Shown here piece after piece: positions 47,101-59,200 of a stretch of DNA of 64,000 nucleotides. The stretch is taken from assembly GCF_949628215.1 (NCBI RefSeq), contig NC_134279.1:50518266-50582265 (forward strand), given 5' to 3'. The position numbers and the translations under genes were made by a program. Source of the stretch: Phalacrocorax aristotelis. Its lineage: Eukaryota; Chordata; Aves; Suliformes; Phalacrocoracidae. Position 1 is the stretch's first letter. Each line of letters starts with the position of its first letter. The notes under the pieces were generated by a model. It worked only from the letters and a program-made list of their open reading frames with translations, was not told the DNA's origin and made no database searches.

Positions 47101-50100
47101 CAAACTGGCCTGGAAGTTCAGCCAACATGGTCATAAATGTTTCAGGGAAAATCTTACAGTTAACCAGCTCTACCTTTGCCAGGAAAAACAGAAATGTTGA
47201 AAATTATATGTCTTTCCTGTATGACTGCTTGATGGTAGATTACATACAAAGAAAGAATTCCTTTCGTTTCTTAAGTCCCAGAGGAAAAAAGAGATAAGAT
47301 TATACAATTACATTGCTGTTATATTTTCACGATCTCTGAATTTTGTCATTGCTGTAAATGCTGATTAACACCAATGGAGACCAGACTGTAAACGGTACCA
47401 AGCCAAAACGGATCATTTTGCACATACGTTGCACTTTTTGGGGTAGCCTTCTATATATATATCAGGTTCAGCAATTGTTTCCCATTTCTAACACTGGTGA
47501 TTCCATACTCTCGGTTTTGGCAGTTCTCCTGTAGACTTTCTGGATATAAAAGTACGTGTTTGTTTTTAAAAGTTACTGTGTGTTTTATATGTAGAGACGT
47601 TATATGATTGTAACAGGTTTCTAATGTGGATTATGTAATTGAAAATTAAAAGTGACACCACTTAAACCAGAGGAATTATTTTGCTAGACAAATGAAAACA
47701 AAAATGATAGTATTTTATGGTGGAAAAAAGATTCTTTTAAAGAAATGTCAAAATAATTACAGCTCAATGAAGTTCTAAAGCAACACAAATACAAGAAAAT
47801 GCCCCAGAGTCATAAAAATATGTTTGAGAGGCATTTCCTTTGTATTAGCCTGGTTCATATGTGACTCTCATATGATGTGATGTGATTTCTGTTATTGACT
47901 TGATTTTCAATTTTGCCAGTAAGTATAGGACTAAAAAAAATGTGACCAATGAATGTTTTGTGAACAGATTGTGCAGAAATCTACAATGACGGCCATAAGC
48001 AAAGTGGATTTTATAAGATGAAACCTATCCAGAGTCCTACTGAATTCCTTGCCTTCTGTGACATGTCTGAAGGGGGTGGTTGGACTGTTTTTCAGAGACG
48101 TTCTGATGGCAGCCAGAATTTTGATAGGTAGGTATTAGACTTGGCCATTAAAATTGGAAGCAAAGTGGAGAAACGTTAAACCAGATGGAGCTAAGTTAAA
48201 TCTTAACTTTAGAATTGTATGAATAAGTTATTATCTCAGATAAAAGAGAGGAATGCTTATTTTGTGCGACAGCCTCCAGATAAGATACTACTTCTGTCTC
48301 TGTTTCTCTTCTAGTCTTTTTTCTGACAGTTTGTGCATTTTACACGTGGACACTTCAACGTCAAATGCATTAACAGTGGTTGGAGCAAGAACTCTTAATG
48401 ACAAATAAAGGACTACTTTGTCTTTTGCAAATAGTAAAAATCTAAAAAAGTATAAATGTAAGCAATCTGCTTGAACTGAAATACCATCAGCAAACAAGTA
48501 TGAGAGAAACCCACCACAGAGTAATTTGTAACTCCTGGTAAAATGCCTCCAGGAAAGATAAGATGGGTGAGAACTTGGTTTGTGGACACCTAACCTCCTT
48601 GCCTTTGCCAAGACTCAAGCATTTTTTGGGAAGTGTCCAGAAGTGAAATTTTTGGTGCTGTGAGACTTGAATATAAAAAGCCACAAATATTTACAGATAT
48701 TAAAAGCAACAAGAAGGTTTTTAGAGCCTTTGCTTTGCCCAGTTTGCTTTTCACGTATCTGCATCCTTCTGTGGATTTGTGTCTCACTTGTGTTAATAAT
48801 TACTGTAACTAACTTTACAATATCCTTATGAAACAGAGAAGTGATCCCCAGAGAGGATGAAAAACTGCAATCCAGCTATTCTTATTTTATAAAATATGGT
48901 CAGACAAGCTACAGAAGCAATCTGTAGCAGCTTACAATTGTTACCACCACACACCACCCATTTTTCTCCCTTGCCAGAGACTACCAGCTACTTCAGTCAC
49001 AGAGGCTGCTTTCTCTTATGACTGCCTGTCCACAGCCTAATACTTTCACCCACTGTTTGAATTATGGCTGCTTCTCATCAAGGAAATAGATCATATTTTT
49101 GTCCCCATTAGAACATGTCATGAAACCAAAACCACTGAGAAAGTGTTTCAAAGACACTGTAAACAGGGAAAGATTCAATGCTTTCAGTATACACATTAAT
49201 TCTTGAAACTATGCAGCAGTATGAGTTCAAAAATTGTTAGAATCAGTCAATAAGTCAGAGCTGGAAGCAGCTAGCTAATACCTCAATTCACAAAATTATG
49301 TATCCAGCTGCAGGGGTTTCACAGCTTAATCCAATCACAGAAAATAAAGAAACAATGCTTGTGATATACCTACATGTTCACTTAGATTCCCCGGATTTAA
49401 CCAGGAAAAATGTTTTCACTTCAGGTAAATTGTGCTATACCGGAGATTGGACTAAGCTAATGTGTTTTCTTCTGTTTCTAGTCTTAAAATCTGTTAATCT
49501 TAAACCACTTTGAATGTACTGCTTAGGACTAGTCTTTGTGCTGGGATTCAGTGACCAGTTGAACGTGGGATTCAGCCTTTCACATGTGAAAAATAGAAAT
49601 AATTATTCGAAGATCAAAAATGTAAATAAAAGAATAAAGTCTAAAATATTTGTTTATTATTGTTCCTATATATAATGAACCTAGAAGGAGTTTAGCAGAG
49701 GACTACCAAGATGATCAAGGGCTGGAGCACTTGTTCTGTGAGGACACGCTAAGGTTTGTTCACCTTGGAGAAGAGATGGCTTCAGCAGATCCTAACAGTA
49801 GCCTGCCAGTACCAACAAGGAGGTCACTAAGAAAACAGAGCAATTTGAGATCTCGTTGAGTAACAGGCTGTTCACATTGGTGTCTGGCAGAAGGATGAGA
49901 GACAACAACCATAGGTTGAAATGAGTGGTTCAGACTGGATACAAAGAAAAAGTTTCTCACTGTGAGGACAGTCAGCAGGTTGTGCAAAGAGCACGCACAG
50001 TCTCCATCCTTGGAGGTTTTCAAGACCTGAGTGGGCAAGCCCTGAGCAACCTGATCTGATATCATGGCTGACCCTGCCTTGAGCAGGACATTGGACTAGA

Positions 50101-53100
50101 TTACTTTCTGAGGTTCCTTCCAATTTGAATTACTCTGTGGTCTATGATTGTACGATAAAATAAACATCCAAGCAAACTTGCTTTTTTTATAAATTAGTAA
50201 TTTATACTCTGTTTCCAGGGTCTGGACTGACTATGAAGAAGGCTTTGGAAATTTTGTTTTGACAAATGGTGAATATTGGCTTGGAAATAAAAATCTTCAT
50301 TATTTGACTAATCAAGGTAAGATTTGTTGTAACAATCATCTTCCATTGTTTCTGTTTCGTTGCTCTTTCCAGGCCAAGTTTTTGTTACCCTTTTTGTTAG
50401 CATAAATCCTGAGTTCTGTTGTTAGTCTGCATGGCCTTTGCCAAGTTTCAGAACAAAAGACACTTGAATATATGTTTTATACAAAAGGATCAAAACTGTC
50501 ATTGGGCAACAGCATGCAGGGAGCCCCTGCAAAAGAGGGAACAGCAGACAGGAGTATACTTTAAAATAATTGTCTCTACCCATTTCACAGTTAGCATCAC
50601 TAGAAGTCCAGAGTCAGGTAGTATGCCGTACCAATTCATTTAGTCAGGGCTTTACATGGCTGCATAGGCATCCATTTATGTGACGGTAAATCTAGGCCTG
50701 TCCTCTTAATTAGGCTAGTCTTAGAAAGCTATTTCCGTCTTTCTAATAGTCACTCAGTCTGAGGTAAGTTCTGCTTTGCTGTAGAATGCTGCGTATACAA
50801 AACTTACCCATTGACTTAGCCAGCTAATTCATGTGGAAATCAGTGCCACCAGGATGTGGTCCTTGTTTAATTCTTTTATCTTCAGAGTATAAAAATCTGA
50901 TTTTCTCAGGTGTACGCTTATTGATTGATTCTCACTATCCTTTCATTACCACCTTAAACACCTTACTAAAATATAAAGCCCATAAGGCCATTTTTTCCAA
51001 TGATTTTTTTTGTGTGCACTTGAAAATCTGTACTGCAATAACTCTAGAATTTTCTAAGCTGAATCAGGTGAGTAAAGACAAAAAATAGCAATATATGCAT
51101 GCTTTAATATGCTTAAAGAAAGAAAATAAAAAACCAAAATATGCTGTGATGATACAGATGAGATTCATGATAAAAACATGATTAGTATTTTAATCTTCTA
51201 CTGTGTAATACTCTGTTCTGAAAAGTAGTGAGGTAGGCTAGTTTAACCAAAATTTGTGTTGTTATTTCTTAAGGGAACTATACTTTAAGAATTGATCTAA
51301 CTGATTTTGAAGGAGAACGGCGTTTTGCACAATATGCAAGATTCAGAGTTGCAGATGAAGAGGTAATAAAATATGAAATAATGACTAGAGGTTTTAATGG
51401 AAATGTGGATTCTGTAGACAGATAATAAACATACAGATTCCATAATTTTCGTAAAGGTTTGTGTAGAACCTTATCATATTTTCTTTCTTACAAATGCTTG
51501 GAATTTTCAAATATGTAATAATCATACATTGATACATCAATTACACCCTTTCTGTAAGATGTATGAATCATTTGGTTTAGTGGCCATGGATGAAAGCCGT
51601 TTTTCTGTTTCTGGTGATATTACCAACAGTAGCGGTACATGATGTTCTGATTTGTTCATATATATTGCAAACTAACTCTAATACTGTTTTTATTATGTCA
51701 TTTATACATAAGGTTAATGACGAATTTTACCCCAGTAGGCATCTTTACACCCCTTCGTTATCTAGTACACAGTGTTTAAGTGGCATGACATTTCTGAGCA
51801 TAAAAATAGTAGCAAGTATAACAGATTAGTTTCCTCTTTGTTGTTTCACTTTCTGACATGCTAAAGGTTGAAAATATATTGGATTACTTTCCCCCCCTTT
51901 CTTCACGTTTTTCATTAGCATTCTTATGAGATGAGCTGTGGTGAATACTCTGGCACAGCAGGTGATTCCCTTACTGGTGGATTTCATCCTGAAGTAAAAT
52001 GGTGGGCTAATCACCAAGGAATGAAATTCAGTACTAGAGACAGGGACAATGACAACTATGAAGGGAACTGTGCTGAAGAGGAAAAGGCTGGCTGGTGGTT
52101 TAACAGGTATGTTGATTTTATATCAGTATTGTCAACTATTCTGCTTCATGCATATTCATACAATAATAACATATGGTAGAAGATAGGATTGGCATTGTTT
52201 ACTATATTTGCAATCTGCCCTTGACCCCTACAAGAGGTCTCCGTGCTGGTAAGGCTAAGACTTACCTTAGAAGGGACAGCACATACTGCATAGCTCAGGC
52301 TGGTCTGTGATCACAGTATTTGCCATAGGCTTTGGTTGTCTTTGTTATCAGACAGTAAGGAGAAGACAATTCTGCCCCTTTAAGGTAAACAGATTTTACA
52401 CAAGTCAGTCATGTAGAGTTTGCAGATGTATCCCTGTTGTACTTAATTCTTGCATTTCTCCTGCATTGCACTAGACCAGATGTGGCAGTACTGCAGAATA
52501 TCTGACAAGTTAAGCTAGTGCCAGGTTATTAAGCCTCACTTTTTTCACCTCAGTTCACATCATCTCATTCCTGTTATTCCTCCTCTGTCAAGATGGGAAT
52601 GCGTCCACTCAGTTTCTGTCAGTGAGCATGGCTAGACTGAGAGGAAGATTTTTAAAAAATACTTTTCAGTAAAAGAATTTTAAAAACCTACTTACATACA
52701 AAATACCAATTCAAAAAGAAAGGATAAAACTGGTAGCCTTAGCACTGTCTGTATAGGCAGCTATGCTGTTTCCCTTAATTAATTAGATAAATAGAGGCAT
52801 GAAGAGAAACTATGCAATCTAGCTGTGTTTAAAATACAACTCAGGGAAGCAAAGTACTCTCTCACTGTGAGCTCAGTTCACTTGGCAAGATCTGCCAGGC
52901 TGGATCAATTCCATTGTTTCTCTCTGTTGTGTCATCCTTTGTTTCTGTTTTTTAACTCCTCATTTTCCAAATTCTGTTTCCATAAGTAGTCTGTGACCAG
53001 CTTAGCTGATATGATATGGCTATTAACTCAATGTTTCACAATTATTACTTATTTTAATACATTTTAATATCTTTTCATGGATAGCGGGTCAGCAGAATGT

Positions 53101-56100
53101 TTGAGACAAAAATCACATGTAGACAAAGTTTTTTTGCAATTCTCACAAAAGGTAAGATATAAAAGGGAAAGGTAACTGTGTTGGTGATTCTTTTCCCATT
53201 AAATCAGAACTTTTGTGGATTTAGAGGAATATCTAGACCTCAAGTAGCATAAAACTCTGATACCATGCCATGGAGTTCATAGAGTGAATCACCAATCACT
53301 TTTATTCAACTGCATACAGTTTTTGTCTTTTAAAAACTTTTTCTTTTAATATTGGATTGGTCTGGACAAAGGAATGACCCCTTTGCAAAAGCAGCTGTAT
53401 GGCAGAACTTGACAGTTATTTATACCTTGTAGTTGGTGCTACTTAACTACTAAAGATAGCTGAGTCCTACCAGGCTAGTTCCTATTATGGCTGTGTAGCT
53501 CATGCTCTTAAAGTGACAGTCTATCTGGATAATGAAAAGGAGTTACCAATAGCGTTATTCCCCTGCCTTGCTACTGACTGTTTTATGCTAAGTCTAACAT
53601 AAAACTGAATACTGCAATACTATAAAATTTCAGTATCCTTAAATCCTACACAAAAGAACAGTACTGGCAGAGAAAGGAAAGCACTCGGAACACGTATTTG
53701 TCATGCACAGATTAGCAAACATAGAAGGAATTAGTGCTCTTGGCTGGTTTGTACAGGAGCTCCCAGCTATGAAGGAATTTTTTATAGACAGCTCTATGCT
53801 ATCTGGACTAATGAAATACAGAAACGCCCAGATGATATGAATACCAAGGGACGTGACACAAGTGAGGCCACATGGAAGTAGCTCAGATCTAGTTTAAAGC
53901 CACTGGTCTTGCTCCAGCTCAGCACTTGTTATCCTGGGCTTCTGCAGAAAATGGCCTCTCTGCATTCCTTTGTAAGCAAAGCTCTAGCAGAGATTTTCAG
54001 CTTGAATGCAAATCCACAGAGCTGGGTTCACTCTGGTACTACACCCAGGTCATAAGCTGTCCTGCATCCAGGGCGTTGCAAAGGTCAGTAGGTTCATAAC
54101 CGATAAAAGAAGAGCTAACAAGTCTAGTTGGACCTGAGCTTATTCTCTCCCTAGTACTCCCAGTTTTAGTTACACCATGCGTGGATGATCACAGTATATC
54201 TGCCAGGCATCAATCTGGGGCCACAGATCTCACTAATTCAAGCTTTCTGCCTCACCAGTCACCTGGAGACAGCATAGCTACATCCATTTGGGCCCGTACT
54301 GGATTCAGTAAGTCCAGGCAGAATTCAAGCAGTTCTTCAGGGAACCAACTCCATCTCTCCACATCTGTCATATAGTTAATATATGATTCAGATAAAAAGT
54401 CCACAGATAATTGAGAGTTGACTGTACTTTTGAAACTGTTTCAGTGCAGTTTTTTACTTTAAAAAATAGCCTATCAGAAGGAAAGGAGAAACATAGACTA
54501 ACTTTAAGGTGTTTATTGACTTGTGAATAATTAGTGTTGCTTCAGAATAGCATATCAGTAATCACATGCCAGTTGTTTCTTTAGTATGTCTAGTTACTTC
54601 AGGCTGCATCCAGACAGTTACAGAGTACTGTATATTCTTGCTGTTAGAGCCTCCCAGCACTAATGAATGGTTTTTACTGGCTCATGTTGCTCTTGACAAA
54701 AATCATGTTTTGCCTGCATCCATCAAGGAAAGTAAAAGAAGGCGTTCAGCTGATCTAGATACCTCTTAGCAATTATGATTCTTCTAATGAAATCTGTGTT
54801 TTGATTCAAAGTATACAGAGTGCCTGCTTAATGCAGAATTCATATGGCTAGAAAGATTATGTCAGCTCTGATACAAGTTTGTCATTCTCAAAAACAAAGT
54901 CACTTTTGGTATCTGCAGTTTATAGGCTTTCAACCAACACATTACCAAAATTGAGCTTAAAAATTGCAAGCAATGAATAAGCATATATATATGAGAATTT
55001 TCCTATGAGGCTTTTATCACAGTTTTTATTTCAGTTCTCAAAAACTGCTGTTAATGTAAGTGTAAGCAAAGCCAGAGACTGAGATTTGCCAGTAATAATA
55101 TCCCTAAGGTTCATTTGGACTGTTTTCTGTTTGCATATTTTCTGAAGTTTGCTTTTGAAATCCATCATGGTGTTCAACAGCTAGATATTAACAGCACTTA
55201 CAACAAAGTACCAAACTGGCAGATAAAGCAAGCCTATTGATTACCATGTGCTGCAGAAGAAAGAACCATTTTGTGCTCCATATGGTCACATAAGGATCTA
55301 AACATCTTTCTTGTAGAAACCAAATGGGCATGAAAGTTGTACTGGTACCTGTTCAAGCCTTTTGGGTTTTGCTAGGGTTTTTGTGTGTTTGTTTGTTTGT
55401 TTGTTTTATCCCGTTTTTTAATAAACTGTAACAGCATTTCTGCTTCAGTGTGTTAATCAGAAAAAAGAATGTACTTCGTATAGTCAAATAGATGATCCAG
55501 TGAATTGGTATACATATGTTTAATTAGGTGTCAGATTTAATCTATTTGTAAAAAGAAGTCCACAGCAGAATAGGCAAACTGATGGTCGTGTTCACGTTTT
55601 GTCATAAGAAATGCGATTGGGGTAACTGCAAAACATAGGAGGGGCTACTCTGGCACAACAAGAAGCAGTACGGTATTTCTTGCCCAGAGTTTTGCTTGGT
55701 GTATGCCCTGCTGCCACACGTGACCTGAAAAGCTCTGGAATAATTCTCCGCTGAAACAGAGAGATAGTAACGTCAGAAAACACGTGGAAAGAACAAAAAG
55801 AACCTTTGTTTCGAAGACGCTAAGAGCAGCTGTGCCCTAATTAAACTGCTATTGTTTAGGTGCACTGAAGTCCACAAATGCAAATTTTTGCAGCTGTCAC
55901 ACTGGGCTGTTATCAACATGGCGAAATTCCTGACTTGCAGAGAAACTACAAATGCTTGCAACTTTTCGACGGGAGGGCTTATTTCTGTTTTCCTTTACTT
56001 TTCCACCAGGTGTCACTCTGCCAACTTGAACGGTTTGTACTACAAAGGCCCCTATACTGCAAAGACGGACAACGGGATTGTTTGGTACACTTGGCACGGG

Positions 56101-56169
56101 TGGTGGTATTCTCTGAAATCCGTTGTCATGAAGGTCAGACCAGCAGACTTTGAACCGAAAATTGTTTAA
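40329..56169 (+). CDS. FGL1: FGL1, fibrinogen-like protein 1 (complete, 7 coding exons)
   Basis: A secreted liver protein with a short coiled coil and one C-terminal fibrinogen-related domain. In mammals it is a hepatokine and a LAG-3 ligand. Coding exons: 40329-40394, 45347-45527, 47968-48127, 50219-50316, 51274-51362, 51919-52106, 56010-56169; 942 nt, 313 residues, against 312 in human. Residues 1-22 are the signal peptide and about 23-65 a coiled coil ([17 protein letters not shown]). The fibrinogen domain runs from DCAEIYNDG (83) to the end. Disulfide partners Cys84/Cys113 and Cys249/Cys262 are present, as is the calcium-loop region [10 protein letters not shown]. Oddities are Arg238 for the conserved Trp, extra Cys205 and a possible N-glycosylation site at Asn170. 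The ATG has A at -3. Confidence 0.97.
40395..45346. other. FGL1 intron after the start exon
   Basis: About 5 kb of AT-rich intron. It contains the (AC)n tract at 41104-41139 and a short ATTAATAGG repeat cluster at about 42509-42555. No other repeat family or RNA gene was recognised. The open frames at 43156-43365 and 43790-44089 look like chance. Confidence 0.6.
41104..41139. repeat. (AC)n microsatellite
   Basis: Dinucleotide AC run with one interruption (CACAAACACA), in the first coding-side intron of FGL1. Confidence 0.95.
45347..45527 (+). CDS. FGL1: FGL1 coding exon 2
   Basis: Residues 23-82, [20 protein letters not shown] to [11 protein letters not shown]. Coiled coil with Cys27, which may link chains. 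The acceptor is ctctctag and the donor GTTAGA. It ends in phase 1. Confidence 0.95.
47968..48127 (+). CDS. FGL1: FGL1 coding exon 3
   Basis: Residues 83-135 plus two bases: [20 protein letters not shown] to [20 protein letters not shown]. The start of the fibrinogen domain, with the first disulfide pair Cys84/Cys113. The acceptor is gtgaacag and the donor GTAGGT. Confidence 0.97.
49660..50153 (+). mobile_element. Diverged CR1 LINE 3' fragment
   Basis: Recognised by the CR1 signature ccaagatgatcaagggctgg followed by agcac, then gaggacacgctaaggtttg and ccttggagaagagatggc, and by a 3' end reading ggttccttccaatttgaatt and ctctgtggtctatgattgt. Sense orientation relative to FGL1, highly diverged, in the intron before exon 4. 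Confidence 0.82.
50219..50316 (+). CDS. FGL1: FGL1 coding exon 4
   Basis: Residues 136-168: [32 protein letters not shown]. The acceptor is tgtttccag and the donor GTAAGA. A CR1 copy ends about 65 bp upstream. Confidence 0.97.
51274..51362 (+). CDS. FGL1: FGL1 coding exon 5
   Basis: Residues 169-198: [30 protein letters not shown]. Contains the sequon Asn170-Tyr-Thr. The acceptor is atttcttaag and the donor GTAATA. It ends in phase 0. Confidence 0.96.
51919..52106 (+). CDS. FGL1: FGL1 coding exon 6
   Basis: Residues 199-260 plus two bases: [60 protein letters not shown]. It carries the calcium-binding loop and Cys249. Arg238 and Cys205 are unusual (see findings). The acceptor is ttttcattag and the donor GTATGT. 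Confidence 0.97.
52107..56009. other. FGL1 last intron
   Basis: A 3.9 kb AT-rich intron. It holds a (GTTT)n run at about 55385-55405. Nothing else was recognised. Confidence 0.6.
55385..55405. repeat. (GTTT)n microsatellite
   Basis: About five GTTT units in the last FGL1 intron. Confidence 0.9.
56010..56169 (+). CDS. FGL1: FGL1 coding exon 7 and stop
   Basis: Completes Arg261, then [52 protein letters not shown] and TAA at 56167-56169. The acceptor is cttttccaccag. The most conserved part of the fibrinogen domain, with Cys262. Confidence 0.97.
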
Positions 56170-56220
56170 GTATTTTATTAAGACGATTTATATAGTTAAT
56201 CTTTTAGCAAATCAATCCAA

Positions 56221-56226
56221 ATTAAA
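56221..56226 (+). terminator. FGL1: Candidate FGL1 polyadenylation signal
   Basis: ATTAAA, the common variant hexamer, 52 nt after the stop codon. Later A/T-rich hexamers could also be used, so the 3' end is not fixed. Confidence 0.35.
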
Positions 56227-59200
56227 GCAGATGGGCAGATTTTGCTTCTCATCTATGCATATATAAATCTGGAATAATTCCTCTGCAACTGGAGTTTTAT
56301 GAGATGTAAATGAGAAGACAATCTGGCCTACGAATATCTAGATACAAACACTAGTGATAATATGTGTACAGCATTTTTTAAAAAGGCTGGCATTCACCTA
56401 GGAATAAGGACATCATCATCAACATGGAGAATTTTTGGCTTCTGCAGTAACTACAGATCCTTTCACCCTTAAAAAATCCCCAGTTTTGTCACTGTGTTGT
56501 CTCAAAAATGAAAATTAATTGTATGTATTACAACCAAAAAATGATTTAAATACAAGCATAAGGCTGGTTTACTCAGTGGATGGAATATACATTCTTTAGA
56601 ATGATTCAAGGCTTCAGAAGTGAGTTGTCTGTAAATTCCTCTGATTTTTTTTGTTGCCTGTGCTGTGTACATAGCACACATAAAAAGTATAAAGAATGAG
56701 GCAGGGAAATGAAGGAAGAGAAGGGATGCTACCAGGCTAGAATCCATTGAATCCAGCATACAGCAGTGGATTGTCTGTTGTTGCTGAAGCATTTCTAGGG
56801 CTGGTCACATAATTTCAATCTAATACTTTTAGATGGTCAGTAATTATGCCTTTCTTCTTCTTGGTAACCATTATGCCTTTTTTTGTTGTTGTTTTTGTAA
56901 CCTTTGGTAACAAAACCTGGGCTTTAAATGTAATGACATTTGCAGTTTACCAAAAGGCTAAATAACAAAAGCTGCAACTAATTTTGATGTGAGCTACACT
57001 TTGAATGCAGACTATCACAATGCATGTGTAGAGGGAAGTGTATTTCATGTGCAGCTAAAATCTGGCATTTTCAAGGTTCTTAGTACTTGACTCTACAAAT
57101 CTTTACTTTCTTGATGTACCTGTTAGTCTCCACAACTCTCCAAATTAAAATGCCCTGTTCAATCTCTTCAGAGTGGTTCTGCTTCTGAACCTATTATCTT
57201 CTCCTTTTCCTGTGTCCTTGTCTGGGTTCCCTGAACTTTCCCCCTTCCCAAGCCGCAGATGTACAAGAAAAATTGTAACAGAGACTCCAGCTTTTGTGCC
57301 TAGCACCTTAATAGACTCTAACAACCAGTAATAACAAGAATCGCTGGTTAGTGCTGCCATCCAGAAGATAGGAACACACTCTAGAAAGCTATCTGATGAA
57401 ACGTAATCCATTTCTGCTGAGCCAATGCAAATGAAGATTTTTAAAAACTCATGGATCTGAGTCAAATTTGGGCACTTTTATTTCCCTGCTTTCCTAAAAT
57501 AATTTCACTTTTGTGGCTTGACTTTATGCCCCTCTCCCTCTGTCCAAATACAGTTTTTGAACCTGGCAGCCAGTTTCAGTCAAGCTTAATATAATTGAAA
57601 CTAACTTTTGCAATCTATCTATCAATTTATACCTACATTGATATGAATACAGGTCAGCTGAACAGTAACTCCCTGCATGGCCATTTTTCCTTCCATTCCC
57701 ATCCTCCAAAACCAAAAGTTTGGCAAGAATCCTTGAAAAAATTGCATGGAAAAAAGGAATGAGGATATGTAGAATAACTGGGGGAAAAAGAGAGGTTCAT
57801 ATGAAACAATCTCACTCAATAAGATAAATCAGATTACAGCTAAACAAAAACAGGGAATTAAATAGAGAAAAAAAAGTGGTTCAGGCAGCTAAAAAGAATG
57901 TTATCATGTAAAAATTGTGCAGGAAATTGTGCATGTAAAAATCTGCAGTATAGATGTTTTGAGGTCTGTTCTTTTTGTGGCAATAGCAGGTACTCTAAAT
58001 AATCCAGTCTTTTTTGTGACGTATCAGTAGATACTCTGCTAGAGATTTCTAGCCTTTCACATATCCCTGTACCCCTGCATGAGAGGACCAATGGATAGCT
58101 CTACAGCTGTGTATTTGGAACCTTGTTTAATCAGTTAAACCAAATTAAGTTCTGTATCTGTCAGGTAGGCATACCAGCCTATGTATGTGTGTGTATGTGT
58201 ATATATATATGTATATATTCATATACAGATATATACATATTCAGAATTCAACATTAAAAGAGAACATTGGATATGTATTTTATCCAATTTTTTTACAGAA
58301 TTTAAAATGGATTCCTGTGTAACTGTATGAGCAGGTCTGTAGGTATGGGTCATTAATAATATGATGGAAGTTTTGGAGTAGTTTAAAAAGACGTTGTAAG
58401 TACAGTATTCCCCATCGCAATTTTCAAATTCTTTTGCTACTCTAAAAGGAGGAGGGTTTAATTACCTGTAAAAACATGGATGAGATTTTGTAGAAATTGT
58501 AAAAACACCCTTAGTTTTTCACAGGAAGATGGAAAGAGTAGCTCATGTATTTGGAGAGAATCAAGACAGATCATATTCCACGTAATTTAAATAAAAGACA
58601 TGGAGGATTTAAGTGTAGCAAAGTTGGACCTTTAGCACACAAAAAGGCGTTTAACGTGTACAGATTGTGCTCATAAAATCTGCAGTAATTTTTTTGTTTG
58701 GTGCAGCATAAATTCATCCTCTTTACTTTCAAGTACACTAATGAAATCTTTCAGCTGAGTTAGGGTGCTTTTGTCATACTGTAACGTAAAATTTGACTCC
58801 CTTTCTGTACTGGAAATCATAAAACAAAGGAGGATCAAATCTTCCTTTGTACATCTTACAATGTATTTATATGTTTATTTGGACTGACTGCTTTTCCGAA
58901 CAAGGACTTCGATATCCTAGCTGTCTGAAAAGCATCTAGCATGCTGCTAGCAACATGCAATACAGTATCTCATTCGCACCATCTTTCTATGGCCTTTCTT
59001 TGTGTAATAAATCTTACAGGCCTCATGAAAAACATGTGGAAATGTTGTAATTCAAAATGGTCATATAACTGTTCTCAAATATGCACACCCTTTATTTTCA
59101 AAAGGCAAGTCTAAATAGCTACTAGACAAGAGAGTACAGCTTCGAAGAGAATTCTTTTCTCTGCCTGGCTTGCAATTCGTATTAAGCTATTTCCTCAACA

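Noticed and set aside
55878..56153. A second plus-strand frame over the last FGL1 exon.
   Set aside because: Out of frame with the fibrinogen domain. The true frame matches FGL1 to the stop.
57145..57465. A 106-codon minus-strand open frame downstream of FGL1 as a possible gene.
   Set aside because: No recognisable domain, no promoter or splice context, AT-rich flank. Best explained as chance.
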